DNA from: Flavobacteria bacterium BAL38
Lineage (GTDB): Bacteria > Bacteroidota > Bacteroidia > Flavobacteriales > Flavobacteriaceae
Assembly: GCA_000169355.1 (NCBI GenBank)
Contig: AAXX01000002.1
Coordinates: 248,001 to 312,000 of the forward strand
DNA: 64,000 bases
Reading direction: 5' to 3'
Shown here: positions 35,601-42,850 of the stretch, piece by piece
How positions within the stretch are numbered: position 1 is the stretch's first letter
Layout of the letters: every line of letters starts with the position of its first letter
The notes under the pieces: model-generated
Seen by the model: only the letters and a program-made list of their open reading frames with translations
Databases searched by the model: none
Told to the model about the DNA's origin: nothing
Made by a program: the position numbers and the translations under genes

Positions 35601-36821
35601 GATCCAGGTGTTGGATATATTGTTAGAGCGCCAAATGGTTTTAGTAATACGGTTAACCAAAACTGGGTGGTTAATTTTAATAATGGAGTTCCTAATAACG
35701 GAGTATACTCACCTGTAATATCTCGAGGAGATAACTTAAATTCTGGTGCTGTAAGTTCTAGTGGAATTACATTAACAGACACAGATGATAATTGGAATTT
35801 AATAGGCAATCCTTATCCATCTTCAATAGGAGTAAATGCATTTTTAAATGCAAATTCAGAAATTGATGGTTTTGTTCGTGTTTGGTCTCATAGTACGTTG
35901 CCAACTGCTTTAAATTCTAGTTCATTTTATAATAATTTCAATTCAAATTACTCTGCCTCAGATTATATAACAATCAATGGTGCAGGTTCTACTAGTGGTC
36001 CAGGGACACTAAGTGTAATTGGAGGAGGTCAATCTTTCTTTGTGTTAATGAATTCAGGTTCTGCAGCAAATAGCACTGTAACATTTAATAATTCAATGAG
36101 AGATAAAACGTTTTCAAATAGTCAGTTTTATAGAACTTCAAATATTGAAAATGATTTTGAAAACCATAGAATTTGGTTAGACTTAGTAAGTACTACAGAA
36201 ACATCAAGAACTCTTATTTCTTATAACGACAGAGCAACTAATGGAAGAGATAGATTGTATGATGCTTTAACGAATTATAGAAATAATCAAAATATTTATT
36301 CGTTACTGGAGAATAACCCAATGGTGATTCAAGGAAAAGCTTTGCCTTTCTCAGAAGAAGATGTTGTTAAAATAGGTGTAAAAGTTCCTTCAAATGGTCA
36401 GTATTCAATTGCAATTGGAGCTTTAGATGGTTTATTTGCTAATCAAAATATTTTTATAAAAGATAATGTAAACAATGTTGTACATGATTTAAAATCTTCT
36501 CCTTATAGTTTTACAGCGGTAGCAGGAATATTGAATAATCGATTTGAAATTATTTATAAACCAACTGTTTTAAGTGTTGAAGATTTTACAAGTAACAATC
36601 TAACTGTTTATGTCGAATCAAAGATTATTAATGTAGTTTCTTCTACTGAAGATATTGAAGAAATCAATGTGTTTGATGTGTTGGGTAGAAAACTTTACGA
36701 AAATATTTCAATAAATAATAAGACTTTTTCTATACCATTATTAAATACAAATAATCAAACATTAATTTTGAAGGTAAAATTTAAAAATGGTCAGGTTTAC
36801 ACACAAAAAATCATTTTATAA
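32604..36821 (+). CDS. Secreted M43 (pappalysin-type) metalloprotease with T9SS type A signal
   Basis: The 1405-residue exported protein starts with a signal peptide (MKKTYLLLLLFVAFFAKAQ). The zinc site HEVGHWVGLRH lies near residues 266-276 and the Met-turn NYMDYTDDACMN near 321-332, both diagnostic of MEROPS family M43. A Calx-beta-like region follows (about 370-470, VTFTTSGTATGSGLDFDI, VRIYNDGQVESTENILIG), then a MAM or jelly-roll-like domain (about 495-670), a long region of unknown type, and a C-terminal T9SS type A sorting domain from about 1330 (INVFDVLGRKLYEN). It lies between two identical terminators, separating nqrF from apbE. Confidence 0.9.
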   Translation: MKKTYLLLLLFVAFFAKAQNDQKKQIKLTSHNKESVRRFGVVRCLSTEADSLSRIQNPSRGTINEFEDWLAPKIEQYKRQVANGTLNRATILTIPVVVHVIHNGDAVGTGENINDNQVLSQIRVLNEDFRRMLGTPGYNTNPIGADIEIEFCMAQTDPFGAATNGINRVNTGVASYNSMAATDAMKTTTIWDPTQYLNMWSVRFGGGMAGTLGYAQFPDNSGLGGLTASGGAANTDGVVSSFDAFGSQAYAAGTYNPTYNLGRTMTHEVGHWVGLRHIWGDGNCTVDDFCADTPGSDAANFGCPNTNSCVDPAPDPRDMVENYMDYTDDACMNIFTEDQKSRIRTVFTVSPRRMELASSTKCQPPSPIIGFNTDETIINEATDCGYQDVVLSLGIALAPTADATVTFTTSGTATGSGLDFDIFPASVIFPAGSTPTRNVTVRIYNDGQVESTENILIGMNIATSGNAVITSGTLKDHLITINDDDFAPSPSVTVDIMNADFNSGANGFTSTGNAGSDFFRLGTAVTASSAFWTIQNTNATQFAFSNDDTCNCNKNNDMLISPVFSLAGLSNATLTFDHAFSAGVLAEVGEVRISTNGGATWTTIQTLTNTSTALGGGAISTPWVNGNTINLAAYLGQTNLRLAFRYRDGGGWNYGMAIDNVRVFSSTVAVIQEAVNSANKDNVQLRNNETVHWFDPATNNVMGTIQNASTFDYGCTTVEVDRSQVSLGAATGPFIDTNVANEILAKTFYINPTNDSSTGNYTVSFYYTNAEVLAWETATGKSRTELHVIKVIDNPVNLVNDINFSGFNIEEIPATIVAFGSDVIFQATFSTNLAGGYVLGPKSTINCGDIVSTWDGSTWSNGSPNKQIAIVINGDYNTALNGSFECCSLVVNSGFNFDIQADNYVLVVNELTNNGTFSIFNNGSLIQENDLAINTGTISYERIASVRLQDYVYWSSPISGFDVNDISPLTPSAFYWTWNPTALNSNSGQGNWVNASSIMDPGVGYIVRAPNGFSNTVNQNWVVNFNNGVPNNGVYSPVISRGDNLNSGAVSSSGITLTDTDDNWNLIGNPYPSSIGVNAFLNANSEIDGFVRVWSHSTLPTALNSSSFYNNFNSNYSASDYITINGAGSTSGPGTLSVIGGGQSFFVLMNSGSAANSTVTFNNSMRDKTFSNSQFYRTSNIENDFENHRIWLDLVSTTETSRTLISYNDRATNGRDRLYDALTNYRNNQNIYSLLENNPMVIQGKALPFSEEDVVKIGVKVPSNGQYSIAIGALDGLFANQNIFIKDNVNNVVHDLKSSPYSFTAVAGILNNRFEIIYKPTVLSVEDFTSNNLTVYVESKIINVVSSTEDIEEINVFDVLGRKLYENISINNKTFSIPLLNTNNQTLILKVKFKNGQVYTQKIIL

Positions 36822-36848
36822 ATTTCAAAGAGGATAAATATTTATAAT

Positions 36849-36878
36849 AAACCGATTCAGAAATGAGTCGGTTTTTTT
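36849..36878 (+). terminator. Terminator after the metalloprotease (copy 2 of an identical pair)
   Basis: It is identical over 30 bp to the terminator after nqrF at 32504-32533: a hairpin of CCGA and TCGG arms with a T-run. It stands 27 bp after the protease stop codon. Confidence 0.9.
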
Positions 36879-36910
36879 ATTTGTAACCATTCAATTCGTA
36901 CTTTTGTAAC

Positions 36911-37273
36911 ATGGAAGAATTAACCGAGCAAGAATTGCATCAAATTGCTATGAATCATGTGGGTAAAGACCTTGAAAAAAAAGGTTTTGAATTCATTGCA
37001 ATTAATAGCCAATTAAAAAAGCATCCACAATTTGTTTGTGTAGATACGCAAAATACGCTTCATTTTGTAATGGTTCAGGCTGTGCCATACCCAATAAATC
37101 CAGATGAACCAAATGTTCTGTTTATAGAAACATTTATTAATCATGCTAAAACAAAAAAAGCTAAAGTATTGTTTGCTGGAGTTGGTATAGCAAATGCAGA
37201 CGATTTTGAAAAACCTGTTTACACAACATCTGATTATATTATCAATTACAATGGCTATCAAGAACTTTTATAA
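36911..37273 (+). CDS. Small conserved protein linked to NQR and ApbE
   Basis: The 120-residue soluble protein has no signal peptide. Segments such as IAMNHVGKDLEKKGFEFIAIN, HFVMVQAVPYPINPDEP and AKVLFAGVGIAN suggest a small alpha-beta fold of the type that handles a protein surface (compare restriction-fold-like small proteins). Homologues in related genomes are, from memory, often auto-named as an NQR subunit F, but none of the ferredoxin or flavin motifs of NqrF are present, so that name is not justified. The gene overlaps the apbE start by 23 bp, implying translational coupling. Confidence 0.75.
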   Translation: MEELTEQELHQIAMNHVGKDLEKKGFEFIAINSQLKKHPQFVCVDTQNTLHFVMVQAVPYPINPDEPNVLFIETFINHAKTKKAKVLFAGVGIANADDFEKPVYTTSDYIINYNGYQELL

Positions 37274-38267
37274 TTTACTAGTTTTACTAGTAGTATTGAC
37301 TTCGTGCAAAAAAAACGAAACCCAAATTTTCACTATTCAAGGTGAGGCTCAAGGAAGTACTTACTCTATCAAGTTTGTTGCAACCGAAGAAAATGTAACT
37401 AAAAATCAAATAGATTCTTTGTTAACTGCTTTTGATTTATCGCTTTCAACCTATAGAACAGATTCTAAAATTTCCAAAATAAACGCAGGTGATACGTCAG
37501 TTGTAGTAGATGATTTTTTTACAGAAACGTTTCATCTTTCTAAACAAATTTGTAAAGAAACCGAAGGGTTGTTTGATCCTACTATTGGGGTTTTAGTAAA
37601 CGCATATGGTTTTGGTCCTAATCGTCAACATAAAAATTTAAATCAAACACAAATTGATAGTTTGCTTAATTATGTTGGGTTTGATAAAATTAATTTGAAT
37701 TCCGATAACACAATAACTAAAAAGCATAACGAAACCTATATCGATTTTAATGCGATTGCTCAAGGGTATTCAGTTGATGTAGTGGTAAATTATTTAAAAT
37801 CTAAAGGAATTGAAAATGCCATTGTAGAAATAGGTGGCGAATTATTTGCTTTAGGAAAAAATACAATAGATAATAAAAATTGGATAGTAGGAGTAGACGA
37901 TCCTTTACAAATGCCAGAAGAGCGCACATTAATTGCTAAAGTAAGCCTTGAAAATTTAGGAATGGCAACTTCGGGAAATTATCGTAAAGTTATGATTGAT
38001 GAGAAAACAGGTGAAAAATTTGTGCATATCATCAATCCGAAAACAGGATTAGCGCAAAAAAATAATGTTTTAAGTGCAACAGTTTTATCAAAATCCGCAG
38101 GTTTGTCTGACGGATATGCTACAGCCTTTATGTTGATGAGTTTGGAAGAAAGTAAGTTGTTTCTTCAAAAACATCCAGAATTACATGTAATGCTTTTGTA
38201 TTCAGATTCAGACAATAAAATGCAGCAATTTACTACAGAAAATTATAAGAACTTAATTAAAGGGTAA
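37251..38267 (+). CDS. apbE: FAD:protein FMN transferase (ApbE), lipoprotein
   Basis: ApbE attaches FMN from FAD to threonine in Dxx(S/T)gAT motifs, such as those of NqrB and NqrC. The product of about 338 residues has a lipoprotein signal (MAIKNFYNLLVLLVVLTSC), then GEAQGSTYSIKFV, YRTDSKISKINAG, GLFDPTIGVLVNAYGFGP, DFNAIAQGYSVDVV, IVEIGGELFALG and the magnesium-site HIINPKTGLAQ. A longer frame to 37194 lies inside the preceding gene, so ATG at 37251 is preferred. It would act at the outer face of the inner membrane. Confidence 0.94.
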   Translation: MAIKNFYNLLVLLVVLTSCKKNETQIFTIQGEAQGSTYSIKFVATEENVTKNQIDSLLTAFDLSLSTYRTDSKISKINAGDTSVVVDDFFTETFHLSKQICKETEGLFDPTIGVLVNAYGFGPNRQHKNLNQTQIDSLLNYVGFDKINLNSDNTITKKHNETYIDFNAIAQGYSVDVVVNYLKSKGIENAIVEIGGELFALGKNTIDNKNWIVGVDDPLQMPEERTLIAKVSLENLGMATSGNYRKVMIDEKTGEKFVHIINPKTGLAQKNNVLSATVLSKSAGLSDGYATAFMLMSLEESKLFLQKHPELHVMLLYSDSDNKMQQFTTENYKNLIKG

Positions 38268-38300
38268 TAAAAAAGGCTTTCATAATGAAAGCCTTTTTTA
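38268..38300. terminator. Bidirectional terminator, apbE / methyltransferase
   Basis: The 13-bp stem AAAAGGCTTTCAT/ATGAAAGCCTTTT has a 1-nt centre and T-runs on both strands, between convergent genes. Confidence 0.88.
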
Positions 38301-39065
38301 TTATTTATAACAAACCGGAATAATTTCTCCTTTTGCTAAACAATATTTTTCTACTAATTCGGGTGTGATTTTTTTGGTGTAATCTACTTCATCTACTTTA
38401 AAACCAATGCTTCTTAGTTTGTCAAAGTAATCTCTTCCGTAAACTCTAACGTGGTCGTATTGCCCGAAGATTTTTGCTCTTTCTTTTTCATCGGTAATAG
38501 AATCGTCAGAAAAAGTAACATCACGCGATAAATCTTGTGGAATTTGAAAGATTCCCATTCCGCCTGTTTTTAAAACACGATATAATTCTTGCATTGCCTT
38601 TGTGTCATCTGGAATATGTTCCAAAACGTGATTACATAAAATCATGTCATACGAATTATCTTCAAAAGGTAAATTGCAAATATCTGCTTTAACATCGGCT
38701 AAAGGCGAGAATAAATCGGTAGTCGTATAATCTAAATTGGTTTGTTTTTTAAAACGTTTGTAAAATTCTTGTTCGGGTGCAAAGTGTAATATTTTCTTTG
38801 GCGCCGTAAAAAAATCAGTTTCATTTTGTAAATACAACCATAGTAAACGATGTCTTTCTAATGAAAGTGTACTTGGTGATAAAACGTTGTTGCGTTGTGT
38901 TCCATATCCATAAGGTAAAAACATACGAAAGCTTTTCCCATCAATTGGATCCGTAAAGCGACTTCCCTTTAATAAAAAAGCTAAAACAGGGCGAACCACA
39001 ATACTCAATCTAATCAATATCGGACGCGGAATGGTATTTAATATAAGTTTAAAAAGTTTTTTCAT
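38301..39065 (-). CDS. SAM-dependent class I methyltransferase
   Basis: The ~254-residue protein has a partial Rossmann methyltransferase fold: ILHFAPEQEFYKRFKK near residues 88-103 in place of the glycine-rich loop, DICNLPFEDNSYDMILCNH near 125-143 and HVLEHIPDDTKAMQELYRVL near 143-162, which match Methyltransf_11. The N-terminus (KKLFKLILNTIPRPILIRLS) is basic and amphipathic, perhaps membrane-associated. The substrate is unknown; the fold and context fit a glycan or small-molecule O-methyltransferase. A longer frame to 39089 starts inside the inverted repeat, so ATG at 39065 is preferred. It probably formed a unit with map before the GxxExxY insertion. Confidence 0.85.
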   Translation of the reverse strand: MKKLFKLILNTIPRPILIRLSIVVRPVLAFLLKGSRFTDPIDGKSFRMFLPYGYGTQRNNVLSPSTLSLERHRLLWLYLQNETDFFTAPKKILHFAPEQEFYKRFKKQTNLDYTTTDLFSPLADVKADICNLPFEDNSYDMILCNHVLEHIPDDTKAMQELYRVLKTGGMGIFQIPQDLSRDVTFSDDSITDEKERAKIFGQYDHVRVYGRDYFDKLRSIGFKVDEVDYTKKITPELVEKYCLAKGEIIPVCYK

Positions 39066-39075
39066 ATTTTTTTTG

Positions 39076-39104
39076 AACACAGATTTCACAAATTTTCACA
39101 GATT
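39076..39104. repeat. Inverted repeat, left flank of the GxxExxY gene
   Basis: The 29-bp element AACACAGATTTCACAAATTT-TCACAGATT matches the reverse complement of 39511-39539 at 27 of 29 positions. It stands between the GxxExxY stop and the methyltransferase start. Confidence 0.85.
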
Positions 39105-39120
39105 CTTTTTTGTTGAATCT

Positions 39121-39498
39121 TTATAATATTATTCTTTTATATTTTAAACTGTCTTCTCCAAAATTTACTAACAAACCAATTTTATTTTTAGAAGCTGCTA
39201 AATAATTTAACACTTGTTTGGTTTCACTAGAAGTAAGTGTCTGAATTGCTTTTAATTCTAATATGATTTCTCCAAAGACTGTAAAGTCAGAAAAATAATA
39301 TCGGGGTAAAACTATGCCTTTATAATTGATGTTGTATTGTTTTTCTCTTTCATAAGGAATATTATTTATTTTAAATTCATATTCTAAAGCATCACCATAA
39401 ACATTTTCGTTATGTCCTTTACCTAAAACTTTATGTACTTCCATACACAATCCAATGGTGTTATAGGTTTCGTCTTTTAAGTAATATTCGTCAAACAT
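39121..39498 (-). CDS. GxxExxY protein
   Basis: The 125-residue protein has the defining GHNENVYGDALEYE motif (G-x-x-E-x-x-Y) near residues 28-41, followed by YKGIVLPRYYFSDFTVFG, IILELKAIQTLTSSETKQ and LNYLAASKNKIGLLVNFGE. The E-x-L-K-A core is the arrangement seen in PD-(D/E)XK nuclease-like folds, so a nuclease-related role is plausible but unproven. No signal peptide is present. The gene is flanked on both sides by 29-bp inverted repeats and appears inserted between map and the methyltransferase. Confidence 0.9.
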   Translation of the reverse strand: MFDEYYLKDETYNTIGLCMEVHKVLGKGHNENVYGDALEYEFKINNIPYEREKQYNINYKGIVLPRYYFSDFTVFGEIILELKAIQTLTSSETKQVLNYLAASKNKIGLLVNFGEDSLKYKRIIL

Positions 39499-39510
39499 AT
39501 TAAAAAATAT

Positions 39511-39539
39511 AATCTGTGATAATCTGTGAAATCTGTGTT
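39511..39539. repeat. Inverted repeat, right flank of the GxxExxY gene
   Basis: The 29-bp element AATCTGTGATAATCTGTGAA-ATCTGTGTT is the inverted partner of 39076-39104. It separates map from the GxxExxY start codon by only 13 bp on the GxxExxY side. Confidence 0.85.
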
Positions 39540-39547
39540 TGTTTAAT

Positions 39548-40366
39548 TTATAATACTAAAGGTTTCTCTCTCAATCCGTCTTCTTCATTGCTAACAATTC
39601 CTAAGGCTTCATATATGTATGCAAATGTTGATAATAATTCAGGTTTTCCATTAACAATAGCAACATCATGTTCAAAATGTGCACTTGGTTTTCCGTCGGC
39701 AGTAGTAATCGTCCAACCGTCTTTATGTTGTTTGATATTTTTAGTTCCTTGATTAATCATCGGTTCAATAGCGATTACCATTCCGTTGACTAATTTTTTC
39801 CCTCGACCACGTTTTCCATAATTAGGAACTTCAGGATCTTCGTGCATTTTTCTGCCTAAACCATGTCCGCATAATTCACGAACTACACCATAACCGTGAC
39901 TTTCGCAATATTGCTGAATCGCATGACCAATATCTTCAACACGATTACCCACTTTAGTTTCTCGAATTCCTACGTATAAAGACTCTTTAGTAACTTGTAA
40001 TAACTTTTTTGTTTCTGGAGCAATTTCTCCCACTTCAAATGTATAAGCGTGATCGCCATAAAAACCATTTTTAAAAGCACCACAATCTACCGATATAATA
40101 TCGCCATCTTGTAAAGGAATGTTGTTTGGAATTCCATGAACAACTTGTGTGTTTGGACTCATACATAATGAGTTTGGAAATCCATACATGCCTAAAAAAG
40201 CAGGTTCAGCTCCGTGAGAACGAATAAAATCTTCTGCTAATTTGTCTAAATATAAAGTAGTTACGCCAGGTTTGATTTCCTTCGCAATCATTCCTAATGT
40301 TTTTGAAACAATTAAAGCACTTTCGCGCATCAATTCAATTTCTTCAAGGGTTTTAAGTACAATCAT
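39548..40366 (-). CDS. map: Type I methionine aminopeptidase
   Basis: The enzyme removes N-terminal Met from nascent proteins in the cytosol and is essential in most bacteria. The 272-residue protein shows the metal ligands: two Asp in ISVDCGAFKNGFYGDHAYTF, His in GHGLGRKMHEDP, Glu in AIEPMINQG and Glu in AHFEHDVAI. Length and lack of an N-terminal extension fit type I. A promoter (TTG complement at 40410-40412, TACTTTTG at 40384-40391 on the minus strand) precedes it. The methyltransferase lies downstream across the GxxExxY cassette. Confidence 0.95.
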   Translation of the reverse strand: MIVLKTLEEIELMRESALIVSKTLGMIAKEIKPGVTTLYLDKLAEDFIRSHGAEPAFLGMYGFPNSLCMSPNTQVVHGIPNNIPLQDGDIISVDCGAFKNGFYGDHAYTFEVGEIAPETKKLLQVTKESLYVGIRETKVGNRVEDIGHAIQQYCESHGYGVVRELCGHGLGRKMHEDPEVPNYGKRGRGKKLVNGMVIAIEPMINQGTKNIKQHKDGWTITTADGKPSAHFEHDVAIVNGKPELLSTFAYIYEALGIVSNEEDGLREKPLVL

Positions 40367-40383
40367 AATGAAAAATTTCGAGG

Positions 40384-40412
40384 CAAAAGTACGAATTCAT
40401 GTTCAATTACAA
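40384..40412 (-). promoter_or_regulatory. Promoter of map
   Basis: On the minus strand TTG and a perfect TACTTTTG are spaced 18 bp, ending 18 bp upstream of the map start codon. Confidence 0.65.
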
Positions 40413-40510
40413 GTTTAATTTCAAAATTCAATTTTAATTTCCTTCTATGTTTAGACTAAAACCTTTAACCAAATATGAGCAATATCATGTTTTATGCGTA
40501 AATTTCATCA

Positions 40511-40518
40511 TAAATTTG
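40511..40518 (+). promoter_or_regulatory. -7 element for the acetyl-CoA hydrolase/transferase
   Basis: A perfect TAAATTTG lies 20 bp upstream of the ATG at 40539, inside two near-identical TCATAAATTT direct repeats. No clear -33 TTG is seen. Confidence 0.45.
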
Positions 40519-40538
40519 TATCATAAATTTCATTAGGT

Positions 40539-41816
40539 ATGGGAAAATATGTAACTGCAGCAGAAGCTGTGAAAATTGTAAAAAGTGGTGATAGAGTTTA
40601 TGTACAAGCAGCAGCTGCTACACCAACAATCTTAACAAAAGCATTAACAGATAGGGCTTCAGAACTAAAAAACGTAGAAATATGTCATTTGCATACAGAA
40701 GGTGATGCACCATATGCAAATCCGGAATTAGCAGAAAGTTTCCATGTAAATTCCTTTTTTATTGGAGCAAATGTTCGTCATACATTAAAAGCAGGAAATG
40801 GTTCTTATACGCCCGTTTTTTTGAGCGAACTTCCATTGTTGTTTCGTAAAAATGTAGTAAAATTAGATGTTGTATTTATTCATGTTTCACCACCAGATAG
40901 CCATGGCTATTGTTCGTTAGGTGTTTCTGTAGAAGCAACTGTAGCTGCAATCGAAAATGCAAAAACAGTTATAGCGCAAGTAAATCCTAATATGCCAAGA
41001 ACTTTTGGTGATGGCATTATGCACGTTTCTGAAATTGATTTTTTAGTGGAAGTAAATGTGCCAATATTTGCTCATGATGTAACTCCTTTTACTGCGGAAG
41101 AAGAAAAAATAGGAGCTTTTGTTGCTTCATTAATTGAAAATAAAAGCACACTTCAAATGGGAATTGGTTCTATTCCTAATGCAGCTTTAAGTAAATTAAC
41201 AAATCATAAAGATTTAGGTTTACATACTGAAATGTTTTCTGATGGTGTTATCGATTTAATTGAAAACGATGTAATTAACTGTAATTATAAAGGAACATTA
41301 CGCGGAAGAGCTTTGGCGACTTTTTTAATGGGTTCAAAACGTTTGTATGATTTTGTAAACGACAATCCATTTATTGAGATGAAAGAATCTTCGATGGTAA
41401 ACGATACAGCAAGAATTCGAAGAAATCCAAGAATGGTTGCGATTAATTCGGCTATAGAGGTAGATGTAACAGGACAAGTTTGTGCTGATTCTATAGGAAG
41501 TGCAATGTATTCTGGTGTTGGTGGCCAAATGGATTTTATAAGAGGAGCTTCGTTAAGCGAAGGAGGTAAAGCAATTATTGCATTACCATCTATCACTAAA
41601 AAAGGAGAAAGTAGAATTGTACCTTATTTAAAACAAGGTGCTGGTGTTGTAACTACCAGAGCTCACGTACATTATATAATTACAGAAAACGGAATTGCCG
41701 ATTTATATGGGAAAACCTTAAAACAACGTGTTTCGGAATTGGTAAAAATTGCTCATCCATCTCATCAAGAAGCTGTTGATCGTGCGTATTATGATATGAC
41801 GGGTTGCCATAAATAA
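40539..41816 (+). CDS. Acetyl-CoA hydrolase/transferase family protein
   Basis: The 425-residue cytosolic CoA-transferase resembles the 4-hydroxybutyrate/acetate CoA-transferase family. Visible marks are VYVQAAAATPTILTKAL near residues 19-35, the active-site region LHTEMFSDGVIDLIE near 228-242 with its catalytic Glu, and the CoA-contact segments GIGSIPNAALSKL and GSAMYSGVGGQMDFIRGA. It exchanges CoA between acetate and other carboxylates; the true substrate pair is unknown. It is monocistronic with a short leader, and no terminator is obvious in the 213-bp spacer before the RRM gene. Confidence 0.92.
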   Translation: MGKYVTAAEAVKIVKSGDRVYVQAAAATPTILTKALTDRASELKNVEICHLHTEGDAPYANPELAESFHVNSFFIGANVRHTLKAGNGSYTPVFLSELPLLFRKNVVKLDVVFIHVSPPDSHGYCSLGVSVEATVAAIENAKTVIAQVNPNMPRTFGDGIMHVSEIDFLVEVNVPIFAHDVTPFTAEEEKIGAFVASLIENKSTLQMGIGSIPNAALSKLTNHKDLGLHTEMFSDGVIDLIENDVINCNYKGTLRGRALATFLMGSKRLYDFVNDNPFIEMKESSMVNDTARIRRNPRMVAINSAIEVDVTGQVCADSIGSAMYSGVGGQMDFIRGASLSEGGKAIIALPSITKKGESRIVPYLKQGAGVVTTRAHVHYIITENGIADLYGKTLKQRVSELVKIAHPSHQEAVDRAYYDMTGCHK

Positions 41817-41999
41817 AATGAATTTAATATAGATTAAGATAAATAAAAAAGGTTGTTATTTTTTTAAATTCTCTAAACACATGTAAAAGTTTTTGATAAA
41901 TTTTCAAAAATCTAACATTTTGATTTTGAATTTTTTAGCAAAAAAGCATTGTTTTTGAAAATAAACTAAACTTTAACCTTTTTGCAACATTAAATAGCC

Positions 42000-42007
42000 T
42001 ACCTTTG
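42000..42007 (+). promoter_or_regulatory. -7 element for the RRM protein
   Basis: A perfect TACCTTTG lies 22 bp upstream of the start codon at 42030. A TTG at 41982-41984 is 15 bp further upstream, slightly short of ideal spacing. Confidence 0.5.
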
Positions 42008-42029
42008 TAAGGAATTAAATTTTTCATAG

Positions 42030-42365
42030 ATGAACATTTTTGTAGGAAGTCTTCCTTTCAGTGTAGAGGAAGCAGATTTAAGAGGTTATTTTGAAGAGTA
42101 TGGAGCTGTTGAATCAGTTAAAATTATCTCTGACAAATTTACCGGAAGAAGTAAAGGATTTGGATTTGTTGAAATGGCTAATGATGCTGAGGCTCAAAAA
42201 GCAATTGACGAATTAAACGGTGGAACTATCGAAGGTAGAAAAATCGTTGTTAACAAATCTGAACCAAAACCAGAAGGCGAAAGAAGAAGCTTCGATCGTA
42301 ACGCTGGTGGAAGTAGAGGTGGTTTCTCTAACAATAGAGACAACAACTCAAGAGGTCGTTACTAA
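42030..42365 (+). CDS. RNA-binding protein with one RRM and a glycine/arginine tail
   Basis: The 111-residue protein has RNP2 IFVGSLPF near residues 3-10 and RNP1 SKGFGFVEM near 45-53, the two RNA-contact strands of an RNA recognition motif. The C-terminal 30 residues are rich in Gly, Arg, Ser and Asn (SRGGFSNN, NNSRGRY), resembling eukaryotic RG-rich tails and those of cyanobacterial and Bacteroidota RRM proteins. A role in post-transcriptional regulation or cold response is likely but the targets are unknown. A strong terminator follows, and the IS element begins 8 bp after it. Confidence 0.93.
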   Translation: MNIFVGSLPFSVEEADLRGYFEEYGAVESVKIISDKFTGRSKGFGFVEMANDAEAQKAIDELNGGTIEGRKIVVNKSEPKPEGERRSFDRNAGGSRGGFSNNRDNNSRGRY

Positions 42366-42389
42366 TATATTTTTGGATATAAAACGGAA

Positions 42390-42418
42390 AAAAGCCTTCG
42401 CATTGCGAAGGCTTTTTT
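42390..42418 (+). terminator. Terminator after the RRM gene
   Basis: The 12-bp stem AAAAGCCTTCGC/GCGAAGGCTTTT has loop ATT and is followed by T residues. The IS3 left end lies 8 bp further on. Confidence 0.92.
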
Positions 42419-42422
42419 ATTG

Positions 42423-42425
42423 CTC
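42423..42425. other. Target-site duplication, left copy (CTC)
   Basis: CTC directly precedes the TG end of the insertion sequence and is repeated as CTC at 43778-43780, directly after the CA end. A 3-bp duplication is typical of IS3-family insertion. Confidence 0.65.
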
Positions 42426-42464
42426 TGTCTTGTCCTGAAATAAGTTGACTAAATATTACATAAT

Positions 42465-42839
42465 ATGTCAACAAAAAAGAAAACTTCAAAAATTGAGAGT
42501 ACTCCACAAATTTACAGTGAAGCATTTAAACGGCAAGTTGTAAGTGAATTTGAAAGGGGTTTATTTACAAAAGCAGAACTTCGAAGACGCTACAATATTT
42601 TAGGTAATAGTTGTATACCAAGATGGTTAAAAAAATATGGTAAATTTACCTATGAAGATAAAATAACATTTGGTCGTCCTATGAAAGATCCTCAACAACA
42701 ACGTATAAAAGAGCTAGAAGCTCAATTAACTAAAAAAGAAGAAGAGTTAAAAGTATTCAAACGATTTATCGAAATAGCCGAACGCGAACTTAAAATTGAT
42801 ATTGTAAAAAAGTCTGGTTCCAAGCAGTCGAAGAAATAA
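42465..42839 (+). CDS. IS3-family transposase OrfA
   Basis: The 124-residue protein has a helix-turn-helix region (YSEAFKRQVVSEFERGLFTK near residues 18-37, followed by LRRRYNILGNSCIPRWLKKY) that binds the IS ends, and a C-terminal coiled-coil leucine zipper (KELEAQLTKKEEELKVFKRF). It is made alone or fused to OrfB by a -1 frameshift at the A_AAA_AAG site at 42806-42812. OrfA alone usually tempers transposition. Confidence 0.92.
   Translation: MSTKKKTSKIESTPQIYSEAFKRQVVSEFERGLFTKAELRRRYNILGNSCIPRWLKKYGKFTYEDKITFGRPMKDPQQQRIKELEAQLTKKEEELKVFKRFIEIAERELKIDIVKKSGSKQSKK
42806..42812 (+). promoter_or_regulatory. Programmed -1 ribosomal frameshift site A_AAA_AAG
   Basis: The heptamer AAAAAAG reads GTA-AAA-AAG in the OrfA frame, which is the classic slippery sequence. 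A -1 slip continues into codons VWFQAVEEINTIS and joins in phase with OrfB, giving an OrfAB transposase. Confidence 0.8.
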
Positions 42840-42850
42840 ACACAATTAGT

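Noticed and set aside
35525..35809. 94-residue minus-strand frame
   Set aside because: Antisense to the M43 metalloprotease; proline/leucine-rich translation without a start context.
36911..37273. Annotation of the small protein as NQR subunit F
   Set aside because: It lacks the cysteine cluster, FAD and NADH motifs, and the true nqrF is at 31198-32484.
39065..39089. GTG start of the methyltransferase at 39089
   Set aside because: It falls within the inverted repeat next to the GxxExxY gene. ATG at 39065 fits the protein better.
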